From Ammoniphilus sp. YIM 78166 (GTDB lineage Bacteria; Bacillota; Bacilli; Aneurinibacillales; RAOX-1), in the NCBI RefSeq assembly GCF_004522215.1, contig NZ_SDLR01000002.1, positions 682,001 to 746,000 of the forward strand: a stretch of DNA of 64,000 nt, read 5' to 3'. The position numbers and the translations under genes were made by a program. This document shows, one piece after another, positions 9,102 through 16,978 of this stretch (position 1 is its first letter; each line of letters opens with the position of its first letter). The notes below the pieces were generated by a model, which searched no databases, was not told the DNA's origin, and saw only the letters and a program-made list of their open reading frames with translations.

Positions 9102-10109
9102 ATGGCAAATAAAGAACTAAGCGGTAGGCAGAAAGCAGCGATTCTGTTGATTTCCTTGGGACCAGAAACTTCAGCGCAAGTTTTTAAGCATCTGCGCGAA
9201 GATGAAATTGAAGACCTAACCCTAGAGATTGCCAATGTCCGCCGGGTGGATAACTTTGTTAAAGAAGAAGTGGTGGATGAATTTCATCAGATTGCCATTG
9301 CTCAAGATTATATCTCTCAAGGGGGCATTGGCTATGCAAAAGATATTTTAGAGCGTGCCTTAGGTCAGCAGAAGGCCATGGACATTATTAATCGCTTAAC
9401 TTCGCATCTGCATGTACGGCCGTTTGATTTTGCCCGCAAAGCGGATCCTTCGCAGATCCTTAACTTTATACAGAATGAACATTCGCAAACGATTGCCTTA
9501 GTCTTGTCTTTCTTGGAGCCCGCCCAAGCCTCTGCTATCCTTTCCGCCTTGCCACATGAGCGTCAAGCAGATGTAGCGAAACGGATTGCGCTGATGGATA
9601 GTACGTCGCCAGAGGTTATTAGCGAAGTGGAACAGGTACTAGAGCAGAAGCTGTCTCAGACGATTACGCAGGATTATTCGAAGGCCGGAGGAATTGAAGC
9701 CACGGTTGCCATTCTTAATAATGTAGACCGGAGTACAGAGCGGACGATCTTGGATACTTTGGAGATCCAGGATCCAGAACTGGCAGAAGAGATCAAAAAG
9801 CGAATGTTTGTATTCGAGGATATTGTCACCATTGATGATAAGTCGATTCAGCGCATTATTCGCGATGTGGAGAACCAAGACTTGATGTTAGCTCTCAAAG
9901 TGGCAAGCGAAGAAGTGAAAGAGGCGATATTCCGAAATATCTCTAAGAGAATGGTCCAGACCTTTAAGGAAGAAATGGAGTACATGGGACCGGTACGCTT
10001 GAGGGATGTCGAGGAAGCACAAACCCGCATCGTATCCACCATTCGCCGTTTAGAGGAAGCAGGAGAAATCATCATCTCGCGTGGAGGAGGCGACGAAATT
10101 ATTGTCTAA
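9102..10109 (+). CDS. fliG: flagellar motor switch protein FliG
   Basis: Torque-generating switch component; it binds FliF at its N-terminus, FliM in the middle, and the stator through its C-terminal domain. 335 residues, standard length. Visible signatures are KAAILLISLGPETSAQVFKH (N-domain), an EHSQTIALVLSFLEPAQAS armadillo motif (middle), and the charged C-terminal region MFVFEDIVTIDDKSIQRIIR that interacts with the stator. fliH begins inside its last codons. Confidence 0.98.
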   Translation: MANKELSGRQKAAILLISLGPETSAQVFKHLREDEIEDLTLEIANVRRVDNFVKEEVVDEFHQIAIAQDYISQGGIGYAKDILERALGQQKAMDIINRLTSHLHVRPFDFARKADPSQILNFIQNEHSQTIALVLSFLEPAQASAILSALPHERQADVAKRIALMDSTSPEVISEVEQVLEQKLSQTITQDYSKAGGIEATVAILNNVDRSTERTILDTLEIQDPELAEEIKKRMFVFEDIVTIDDKSIQRIIRDVENQDLMLALKVASEEVKEAIFRNISKRMVQTFKEEMEYMGPVRLRDVEEAQTRIVSTIRRLEEAGEIIISRGGGDEIIV

Positions 10110-10968
10110 TATCATCAAGTCCCACCCTTTTACTCCCATTTCTCCGGAAAGGCCCAGATCCAGTGTCATTCGCTCCTATGAATATTATTCGGTAGAAGAT
10201 GAAGTCGTAATATCAACCGAAGGATCTTCGGTTAATGAGGAAAGTCTAGAACAAGAGACCGATTTGGACGAGGATGAGGTCCAACAGGCGAAACAAACGT
10301 CTGAACAAATCATTCTAGCTGCCCAACAAGAAGCTGAAGAAATCATACAGCAAGCTTTACTCGAGTCCCAGAGGATCCAACAGCAAGCCCAGGAAGAGAT
10401 CGAGAATTGGTGGAACCAAAGAAGAGTGGGAGATGAGAGTATTCAGAAAGAAGCAAAAGCGGATGGCTATCGAGAAGGATTTCGGCACGGTCATGCGCAA
10501 GGATATGAAGCGGCACAAGAGGAGCAAGAACGAGCCATTATTCAGGCAAAACAAATTTTACAAGAGGCTTATGTGGCAAAAGACAAATGGATTCAAGAGT
10601 CCGAACCCTTCTTAGTCGAGCTGTCAATGGCCATTGCCAAGAAAGTAATTCGAGAAGAGCTTGCGGTTCATCCGGAAAAAACATGGTCTATTGTGCGAGA
10701 AGCGCTCTTAAAGGTGCAAGAGGTAGACAAGGTTACGATTTCTGTTGCTCCTAGTCAGTATGATTTCCTCGAGAATAAGCAAATGGAATTAAAGAAATGG
10801 CTTCATGGACAGGTTGAGATTCAGCTGTTGCCGGACTACGACGTTGAGGAGGGGGGATGCGTAATTCGAAGTGCGTTTGGTTCCGTGGATGCCAAGGTAG
10901 ATACGCAGCTTGAAGCCATCTCTCAAGTGTTGCTGGATTTGGCTAAGGGAAGAGATGGACATGCCTAA
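10102..10968 (+). CDS. fliH: flagellar export ATPase regulator FliH
   Basis: Peripheral stalk-like protein that holds the FliI ATPase and delivers it to the export gate. 288 residues from TTG 10102 (MSNIIKSHPF); a GTG at 10081 would add seven residues, but GGAGGAGG (10083-10090) lies well placed only for the TTG. The middle is a glutamine/glutamate-rich coiled coil (about 60-140) with GxxxG-like spacing in YREGFRHGHAQGYEAA. The C-terminus (LSMAIAKKVIREELAV onward) is the FliI-binding domain related to V-ATPase subunit E. It overlaps fliG by 8 nt. Confidence 0.93.
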   Translation: MSNIIKSHPFTPISPERPRSSVIRSYEYYSVEDEVVISTEGSSVNEESLEQETDLDEDEVQQAKQTSEQIILAAQQEAEEIIQQALLESQRIQQQAQEEIENWWNQRRVGDESIQKEAKADGYREGFRHGHAQGYEAAQEEQERAIIQAKQILQEAYVAKDKWIQESEPFLVELSMAIAKKVIREELAVHPEKTWSIVREALLKVQEVDKVTISVAPSQYDFLENKQMELKKWLHGQVEIQLLPDYDVEEGGCVIRSAFGSVDAKVDTQLEAISQVLLDLAKGRDGHA

Positions 10969-12277
10969 TTTACAAGCTTATCTCGATTGCCTAACTCAAT
11001 TGGATTCGATCAGACTGAATGGGAAGGTTACTCAAGTGATTGGGCTTACTGTGGAATCCCAAGGTCCAAATGTAAGATTAGGTGAGGTGTGCCGTATTCT
11101 ACCTCATGGAAAAGGTTCTCCTGTACTAGCCGAAGTGGTAGGGTTCCGTGATAATAAGGTACTTCTTATGCCCCTGGGAGAATTGGAAGCGATAGGGCCT
11201 GGCTGCGAGGTAGTCGCAACAGGAAAGCCATTCATGATACATGTGGGACAAGAATTGCTCGGACAAGTCCTTAACGGCTTAGGAGAGAGAATGGATGGGG
11301 CTCCTTTGCCACGATCGCTCTCCCCTTTTCCAGCGGTTACTCCCCCTCCTAATCCGCTCCAGCGGCCGAGAATTCATCAACCCTTAAGTGTGGGAGTCAG
11401 AGCAATCGATGCCCTTCTCACCATTGGACAAGGCCAGAGAGTCGGAATTTTTGCTGGAAGCGGGGTAGGGAAAAGTACATTATTGGGGATGATTGCAAGA
11501 AATACTCAAGCGGATGTCAATGTTATTGGACTGGTTGGAGAAAGAGGACGAGAGGTTGTTGAGTTTATTGAAAAGGACTTGGGGCCGGAAGGTCTAAAGC
11601 GGTCTGTCCTTGTCGTTGCGACTTCGGATCAACCCGCTTTGATCCGTATTAAAGCCGCCATGGTGGCAACAGCGGTAGCTGAATATTTTCGAGACCAAGG
11701 ACTTAACGTCATGCTCATGATGGATTCCGTAACTCGCTATGCAACCGCGCAAAGAGAGTTAGGACTAGCCATTGGAGAACCCCCAGCGACTCGTGGATAT
11801 CCGCCGTCTGTTTTCGCCCTTCTTCCTAGGTTACTCGAGCGGGCAGGTACTTCGGATAAAGGAAGTATAACTGCCTTTTATACGGTGCTAGTAGATGGAG
11901 ATGACATGAATGATCCCATTGCTGATAATGTAAGGGGAATATTAGATGGTCATATTGTCTTGAGTCGTAAGGTGGCGCAGAGTGGACATTATCCAGCAAT
12001 TGATGTCATGGCTAGTGTCAGCCGTGTAATGAATGATATTGTCAGTCCAGACCATAGACAAGCCGCCACCCAAATGAAGAGGCTGATGGCCCTCTATCGG
12101 GATAATGAAGACCTGATTAATATTGGTGCGTACAAGATGGGCTCTAATCGAGACATCGATCAAGCCATTAAGGCAAGACCGTTGATTCGCGGAATTACGG
12201 CTCAAGGAACTCATGAGCCTTCTAGTTTTGAAACTGCAACGGAGATACTGAGAGAAAACTTTGGGGATAGCTGGTGA
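10955..12277 (+). CDS. fliI: flagellum-specific ATPase FliI
   Basis: Hexameric ATPase of the flagellar type III export system, related to F1-beta. 440 residues. Walker A GIFAGSGVGKSTLL, Walker B VMLMMDSVTRYA and the family stretch GEPPATRGYPPSVFALLPRLLERAG are intact. The frame extends to 10910, but ATG 10955 (or 10961) inside the fliH end is the likely start, just after AAGGGA (10945-10950). It overlaps fliH by 14 nt. Confidence 0.97.
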   Translation: MDMPNLQAYLDCLTQLDSIRLNGKVTQVIGLTVESQGPNVRLGEVCRILPHGKGSPVLAEVVGFRDNKVLLMPLGELEAIGPGCEVVATGKPFMIHVGQELLGQVLNGLGERMDGAPLPRSLSPFPAVTPPPNPLQRPRIHQPLSVGVRAIDALLTIGQGQRVGIFAGSGVGKSTLLGMIARNTQADVNVIGLVGERGREVVEFIEKDLGPEGLKRSVLVVATSDQPALIRIKAAMVATAVAEYFRDQGLNVMLMMDSVTRYATAQRELGLAIGEPPATRGYPPSVFALLPRLLERAGTSDKGSITAFYTVLVDGDDMNDPIADNVRGILDGHIVLSRKVAQSGHYPAIDVMASVSRVMNDIVSPDHRQAATQMKRLMALYRDNEDLINIGAYKMGSNRDIDQAIKARPLIRGITAQGTHEPSSFETATEILRENFGDSW

Positions 12278-12282
12278 GAAGA

Positions 12283-12732
12283 ATGAGTGGCTACTTGTTC
12301 CGTTTCCAAAAACTAATGGATTTAAAAACGAAAGAAAAAGATGAGATCAAAACGAAATATGCGGAAAGTCTGCAGGCTTTACATGCTCAACAGCAAGAAC
12401 TAGAAACCCTTCAGGCGATGATCTTAGAATGGGAGCACAAGTGTTCGAACTGGGGAGGGGAGTCAGTCCCTATTCAGCAGCTTGCTTCCATTTCGTCCTA
12501 TATTCAACACTTAGAGCAGTTAGTGAGTAGAAAGCTAAAGGACATAGATTTTGCTGAACAAGAAGCAAATCACTACCATTCTCAACTAACAGAAAAAACG
12601 AAAGAATGCCAGGTTTGGGATCATTGGAAAGAAAAGGACTACCAAGAATATAAGCATGCAGCCATACGAATGGAGCAAAAGGAAATGGATGAATTAGCCT
12701 TGCAGCGATTTATCCGACAGGGGGGAGCGTAA
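12283..12732 (+). CDS. fliJ: flagellar export chaperone FliJ
   Basis: Coiled-coil protein that resembles the central stalk (gamma) of F1 and couples FliI to the export gate. 149 residues, nearly all predicted helix with heptad-like Leu/Gln/Glu (QALHAQQQELETLQAM). It starts with FRFQKLMDLKTKEKDE, matching FliJ of Bacillus. A GTG at 12274 is in frame, but ATG 12283 fits the family N-terminus. It sits between fliI and the motE-like gene. Confidence 0.92.
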   Translation: MSGYLFRFQKLMDLKTKEKDEIKTKYAESLQALHAQQQELETLQAMILEWEHKCSNWGGESVPIQQLASISSYIQHLEQLVSRKLKDIDFAEQEANHYHSQLTEKTKECQVWDHWKEKDYQEYKHAAIRMEQKEMDELALQRFIRQGGA

Positions 12733-12734
12733 GC

Positions 12735-13649
12735 ATGGAGGAAACCGTGGAAGAACGAAAATATAGTAAAATGGAATGGTTTTTCTATATTATCTTCCTC
12801 CCAGTTCTCTTCACCTTGGTCCTGACGGGATTACTGTTAAATATGCTTGGGTATGACGTAGTGAATAAAGTCCTGACGGTAGGAAATAAGATTCCCTACA
12901 TAGAGAAGTACTTGCCTGATCCTGTGGAAGAGGATGAAGATATGGAGAGTGCGCAGCCTAACCTTGAAGAACAAGTTGCAAGGCTGACAGAAGAGATCTC
13001 AGTTCTTAACGAAGAGATACAGAGAAAACAAAGTGAAATTGAAAGCATGAAAAAAGAGCATGAATCCGTGGACAACCAGACCAAAAAGCTTGAGGAAGAG
13101 ATCATCAATCTTCAGAAACAGCTAGAAGAGAAGCGAGTAACGGATGAAGAAAGACAAGTCAAAATGAATGACTTGGCTAAACTTTATAGTTCCATGTCTC
13201 CTAGTAAGGCAGCTCCGATCCTCGAAAGCCTATCTACTGAGGAGGCGGTTCTTGTTTTGGCAGCTATGAAGCCTGCTGATCGAGTGGGCATTGTAGCTAA
13301 GATGAACCCACAGCGAGCTGGAGAGCTCACCATTTTGTTGAAGGATCTGCGGTTATCGGAAAAAGATGAGATGGCTGCGCTGCAACAAAGAATACAAGCG
13401 CTAACGAAATCTTTAGCTGAGGTAGAAAAAACAAGAAGAGACATCGAGGAAATGGTGAAGTCGTTTTCGGTTATGAATCCGGCCACGGTAGCCGATATAC
13501 TAATTAAGATGCATCATTCATCAACAGAAGAAAAAGAGAAAGTGCTTTCGATACTAGCGAAGATGTCGAATCAGCAGCGGGGAACTGTATTGGAACAAAT
13601 GGATTCAGAATTGAGGGCTGAGTTAATATCAAAATTAATCGAGGATTAA
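12735..13649 (+). CDS. YlxF/MotE-like flagellar operon membrane protein
   Basis: Single-pass membrane protein of the flagellar operon, matching the position of ylxF in B. subtilis. 304 residues: a short cytoplasmic N-terminus, one membrane helix (about 14-38, FYIIFLPVLFTLVLTGLLLNML), a long coiled coil (about 65-140, EEISVLNEEIQRKQSEIESM), then two MgtE-N-like helical repeats (MSPSKAAPILESLSTEEAVLVLAAM and MNPATVADILIKMHHSSTEEKE). The MgtE-N fold also occurs in FliG and MotE relatives. Its exact role is not established. A GGGGGGAG RBS lies before ATG 12735, 2 nt after fliJ. Confidence 0.85.
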   Translation: MEETVEERKYSKMEWFFYIIFLPVLFTLVLTGLLLNMLGYDVVNKVLTVGNKIPYIEKYLPDPVEEDEDMESAQPNLEEQVARLTEEISVLNEEIQRKQSEIESMKKEHESVDNQTKKLEEEIINLQKQLEEKRVTDEERQVKMNDLAKLYSSMSPSKAAPILESLSTEEAVLVLAAMKPADRVGIVAKMNPQRAGELTILLKDLRLSEKDEMAALQQRIQALTKSLAEVEKTRRDIEEMVKSFSVMNPATVADILIKMHHSSTEEKEKVLSILAKMSNQQRGTVLEQMDSELRAELISKLIED

Positions 13650-13691
13650 TGTCGAATAAGAGAAAATTTTGTTTCAAAAATAGGAAGATTG

Positions 13692-13720
13692 TTGTATTTT
13701 CACACTGCTTGCACTATATT
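13692..13720 (+). promoter_or_regulatory. candidate internal sigma-A promoter before fliK
   Basis: TTGTAT (13692-13697), a 17-nt spacer and TATATT (13715-13720), in one of the few wide gaps (108 nt) of the fla/che operon. It could boost expression of fliK and later genes. Consensus match only. Confidence 0.4.
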
Positions 13721-13757
13721 TTAAGTAGTCTACCCTGTGAAGGGAGGTGAAACACAA

Positions 13758-14909
13758 GTGAAAATGATGTCATCGGTGGACTTGCTATCTGCTCCAACAG
13801 CATTATCGACCATACTTCAACCCAAAAATGACCAGTCAGGTTTGTTTGCAGGGCTGCTAGAGGAAGAGCTGGATAGGAGCGAGGCGTCTCAAGAGATGTT
13901 CATGACTTTAGATGACTTGATCGCAAGCCTATCTGCTCTTCTACCAAGAATCCCCCTAGAAAAAGGGGGAAATCAGGGAAAACATGCCCTGTTAGGAAAG
14001 TTAGAGGAAGGGATCACACAAGCGAAGGCATTACGAGAGGAATTAGAATTACCGCAAGCTCGATTGGATTCTGCTGGCAAGATAAATAAGCTCCAATCTT
14101 TAAGTGAAGACATTCTCGAAACATTGAATTCCTTTACTCTAGTAGGAGAAGAGGGCAGCAAAAATAGCGATAAAGTCTCTCACATCTTCCGATTGATTCT
14201 AGACAAGTTTGAGGCAATCGAAAAAACGGGAGGGCTCAAAGACGCTCGATTCCTAAGCAAGGATCGTTTGGGATTACAGTCTTGGCAAGTAAAGAACGTA
14301 GGGATCAGCCACCCAATAGAGTCAATCCAACCTGTTGTGCACTCTGGGGAGAAGGAAGACGGACTACTATATCGTACGGATTTAAGTTCTATCTTTACCC
14401 ATCCTCCGAAACCGATAAGCAAGACAGAAATAATGGAGCATCGCCAAGTTCCGATTCAACTTCTGACAAAAGAGTTGGAGCCTATCATGATGAGGACGTT
14501 TCTGGTGAAGAGCACCCCTCAGATTCAGGAGATGATCTTACAACTCCAGCCAGAATCACTAGGGAGACTCGATGTAAAACTCCAAACGATCAACGGTCAA
14601 TTGACTGCTAAGTTTATGGTGGAGACGGCCCTGGCCAAACAAGCCGTGGAGGATCAGCTTATCCAGCTAAGACATAACCTTCAGCTTCAAGGAGTTTCGG
14701 TTCAACATTTGGAGGTTGTAGAATCATCCACCGCAAGTTCAACAAGCTTGCTTTTCCAACAGCAGCAGAAGCAGCATCCACAAGAGCACAGAGGCTATAC
14801 GAATCGTGGCAAGAAAAATAAGGAATACATAGATCCTGATGATGAGGCAGTGAATCTACAGCCAATGAGATCAGTCATCGGACAAGTTGGTATCAATTAC
14901 ACCGTATAA
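13758..14909 (+). CDS. fliK: flagellar hook-length control protein FliK
   Basis: Secreted molecular ruler that switches export from hook to filament subunits. 383 residues from GTG 13758, which is 10 nt after GGGAGG (13742-13747); GTG 13737 upstream overlaps the RBS region. The N-terminal two thirds are poorly conserved. The C-terminal Flg_hook domain (about 255-330) is clear: IQEMILQLQPESLGRLDVKL and QAVEDQLIQLRHNLQLQG. The tail is Gln/His-rich. In B. subtilis flgD follows; here the next gene is the TIGR02530-type protein. Confidence 0.9.
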   Translation: MKMMSSVDLLSAPTALSTILQPKNDQSGLFAGLLEEELDRSEASQEMFMTLDDLIASLSALLPRIPLEKGGNQGKHALLGKLEEGITQAKALREELELPQARLDSAGKINKLQSLSEDILETLNSFTLVGEEGSKNSDKVSHIFRLILDKFEAIEKTGGLKDARFLSKDRLGLQSWQVKNVGISHPIESIQPVVHSGEKEDGLLYRTDLSSIFTHPPKPISKTEIMEHRQVPIQLLTKELEPIMMRTFLVKSTPQIQEMILQLQPESLGRLDVKLQTINGQLTAKFMVETALAKQAVEDQLIQLRHNLQLQGVSVQHLEVVESSTASSTSLLFQQQQKQHPQEHRGYTNRGKKNKEYIDPDDEAVNLQPMRSVIGQVGINYTV

Positions 14910-14924
14910 GGGGGTAAGAGCAAG

Positions 14925-15308
14925 GTGAAGATCAACAGACCTTTTTTTCCTCCCATTATGCCGCCCGTTAGCAACAAGACAGCATCTCCTACAGCAGGGA
15001 CTGAGAAAAAAAGTTTTGCCCATGTCCTACAGCAAACACAAGAAGCTGCGAGTCAGCCTTTACAATTTAGCCAACATGCTCAGATTCGAATGCAATCGAG
15101 AGGAATACAGCTATCTCAGGAGCAGCTTCAACGTTTAGAGCAAGCGGTCGATAAAGCGGTGCAAAAAGGCGGAAGAGAAACGCTTGTCATTATGCGCGAT
15201 ACAGCATTTATTGTCAGCACCCAAAATCGAACCGTCATTACCGCTATCGATGATCGATCCATGAAGGATCACGTGTTTACGCAAATTGACAGTACCATAT
15301 TAATCTAA
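14925..15308 (+). CDS. flagellar operon protein, TIGR02530-type
   Basis: Conserved small protein of Bacillales/Clostridia flagellar operons, usually encoded between flgD and the hook gene; its function is unknown to me. 127 residues. The N-terminus is proline-rich and disordered-looking. The conserved core is LQFSQHAQIRMQSRGIQLSQ followed by LERLEQAVDKA-like helices and GRETLVIMRDTAFIVSTQNR. It starts at GTG 14925, 10 nt after AAGGGGG (14908-14914). Its presence next to fliK without flgD in between is unusual. Confidence 0.85.
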   Translation: MKINRPFFPPIMPPVSNKTASPTAGTEKKSFAHVLQQTQEAASQPLQFSQHAQIRMQSRGIQLSQEQLQRLEQAVDKAVQKGGRETLVIMRDTAFIVSTQNRTVITAIDDRSMKDHVFTQIDSTILI

Positions 15309-15381
15309 TAGAGCTGGACCTACGGGGGGCTTTATGACTGCTGACCGACCGATGCAGTCTACTACAAAAGGGGGAGAATGT

Positions 15382-16215
15382 ATGATTCGTTCATTATATT
15401 CGGGAGTTTCTGGGATGAGAGGTTTCCAGACCAAAATGGATGTCATCGGAAATAATATCGCCAACGTGAACACCGTGGGCTTTAAGAAAAGCAGAGTGAC
15501 ATTTCAGGATATGCTAAACCAGACGGTTGCTTCTGCATCCTCTGGTGAAGTCGAAACAAGGGGCGGGCTAAATCCTAGACAGATTGGACTAGGATCCCAA
15601 GTAGCCGCCATTAATGTGATCCATACACCTGGAAGTCCTATATCGACGAACGTAACGACAGATTTGCTTATTAATGGGGACGGTTTTTTTGCAGTTACGC
15701 CTGGGGGTGAAGACCAGGACAAGGTGTTTTTTACAAGAGCAGGGGATTTTACTAGAGATGCAGCCGGTAATCTAGTAACGGCGCAAGGTTTCCTTGTATT
15801 GAGCTCTGACGGTGAGCCGATCAATATCCCTGAAGACTACATTTCTTTCTCAATCGCACCCAATGGACAAGTCATAGGGACAGATGCTGCTGGTGTAACA
15901 GGTCCAATAGAAGACCAATATATAGGGATTGCTAGAGTAACCAACCCGGCTGGACTAAACAAGGTTGGAGGCTCGCTTTATGAGCTTACACCTAATGCTC
16001 ATCAGGATGTAGATGACCCTAGGGATCTCATTACTTCTATTGATGAAATGGAAGGAAAGTCTCAAATCATCTCTGGCCAGCTCGAAATGTCTAACGTAGA
16101 TTTAACGGAAGAATTCACAGACATGATTATCACCCAAAGAGGATTCCAAGCCAATTCAAGAATCATTACCACATCGGATACAATGATGGAAGAGATCATC
16201 AACCTGAAACGCTAA
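15382..16215 (+). CDS. flgG: flagellar hook protein (FlgE/FlgG type)
   Basis: Axial protein of the hook/rod family. 277 residues from ATG 15382 after AAGGGGGAG (15368-15375); the frame opens earlier at 15334 without support. The N-terminal motif IRSLYSGVSGMRGFQTKMDVIGNNIANVNTVGFK and the C-terminal motif SNVDLTEEFTDMIITQRGFQANSRIITT are the two halves of the coiled-coil D0 domain. The short length is like the B. subtilis fla/che hook gene, long called flgG and now flgE. FlgG-type distal rod function cannot be excluded from sequence alone. Confidence 0.92.
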   Translation: MIRSLYSGVSGMRGFQTKMDVIGNNIANVNTVGFKKSRVTFQDMLNQTVASASSGEVETRGGLNPRQIGLGSQVAAINVIHTPGSPISTNVTTDLLINGDGFFAVTPGGEDQDKVFFTRAGDFTRDAAGNLVTAQGFLVLSSDGEPINIPEDYISFSIAPNGQVIGTDAAGVTGPIEDQYIGIARVTNPAGLNKVGGSLYELTPNAHQDVDDPRDLITSIDEMEGKSQIISGQLEMSNVDLTEEFTDMIITQRGFQANSRIITTSDTMMEEIINLKR

Positions 16216-16226
16216 TATTGGTTAAC

Positions 16227-16257
16227 GGAAGGGAGACATATAGCTCCCTTTCTTTCT
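16227..16257 (+). terminator. hairpin after the hook gene
   Basis: AAGGGAG (16229-16235) pairs with CTCCCTT (16244-16250), an 8-nt loop, then TCTTTCTC. It looks like a weak terminator or attenuator that could lower expression of the downstream genes relative to the hook protein. Confidence 0.5.
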
Positions 16258-16284
16258 CACTCTTCGGCGGGGAGCTTGTAATGT

Positions 16285-16509
16285 ATGATTAAGCTTACGA
16301 GATTAAATAACAGCTCTTATTTTTTAAACCCTTTTTTAATAGAGATCATTGAGGAAACTCCAGATACGATCATCACACTAACCAATGGGAAAAAGTTCAT
16401 AGTTAAAGAAAAAGCATTAGATGTTATGGTATTAATAAAAGAGTTTTACCGGGATATCCATCTGCTTAAAACAGTAGGAATACAGGAAGTAGGGGACCCG
16501 AATGTTTAA
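16285..16509 (+). CDS. swrD: FlbD/SwrD-family small flagellar protein
   Basis: 74-residue protein of the FlbD family. In B. subtilis SwrD increases flagellar motor power and swarming. The opening MIKLTRLNNSSYFLNPFLIEIIEETPDT and ITLTNGKKFIVKE are the family hallmarks. It lies between the hook gene and fliL, as in B. subtilis. Its end overlaps fliL by 8 nt. Confidence 0.9.
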   Translation: MIKLTRLNNSSYFLNPFLIEIIEETPDTIITLTNGKKFIVKEKALDVMVLIKEFYRDIHLLKTVGIQEVGDPNV

Positions 16510-16948
16510 GAATAAATTGTTTAATATTGCTCTTATTCTTATGATTGCCATTAGTTTATTGGGAGTGGCTGCTGTTGCGGTCTATAAGCTATACATAAAC
16601 CCTGCTCACGCGGGCGTAGAAGAAGAAAAAGACCCACTGAGTATCGATGAAATTATCAAGCTCACCGTGGAGACCGAGGAGATTACGACGAATCTCAGCG
16701 GAGGAGGGTATATCCGCATTAAGTTTAAGCTTCAAGCAGACAACAAAAAATCGAAAGCGGAATTGGAAAAACGATTATTCCAGGTTGATCATATTATACT
16801 GAAGACACTTTCCGGCATGACGGAAGAGCAGATTCGAGGCCCTGAAGGCATTAAGAGGGTGGAAGAGCAGGTTCAGTCTGAAATCAATGGTCTGCTGCAA
16901 GAAGGAGAAGTGGAAGAGGTTCTAACTACGCGGATGATCATCCAATAA
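16502..16948 (+). CDS. fliL: flagellar basal body-associated protein FliL
   Basis: Single-pass membrane protein next to the stator; it supports motor output. 148 residues: N-terminal membrane helix (about 5-27, LFNIALILMIAISLLGVAAVAVY), then a periplasmic stomatin/SPFH-like domain ending in EEVLTTRMIIQ. It overlaps the flbD/swrD stop by 8 nt. Confidence 0.93.
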   Translation: MFKNKLFNIALILMIAISLLGVAAVAVYKLYINPAHAGVEEEKDPLSIDEIIKLTVETEEITTNLSGGGYIRIKFKLQADNKKSKAELEKRLFQVDHIILKTLSGMTEEQIRGPEGIKRVEEQVQSEINGLLQEGEVEEVLTTRMIIQ

Positions 16949-16978
16949 GCGAGCTTCGAGACAAAGGGGGTGGCCGCA

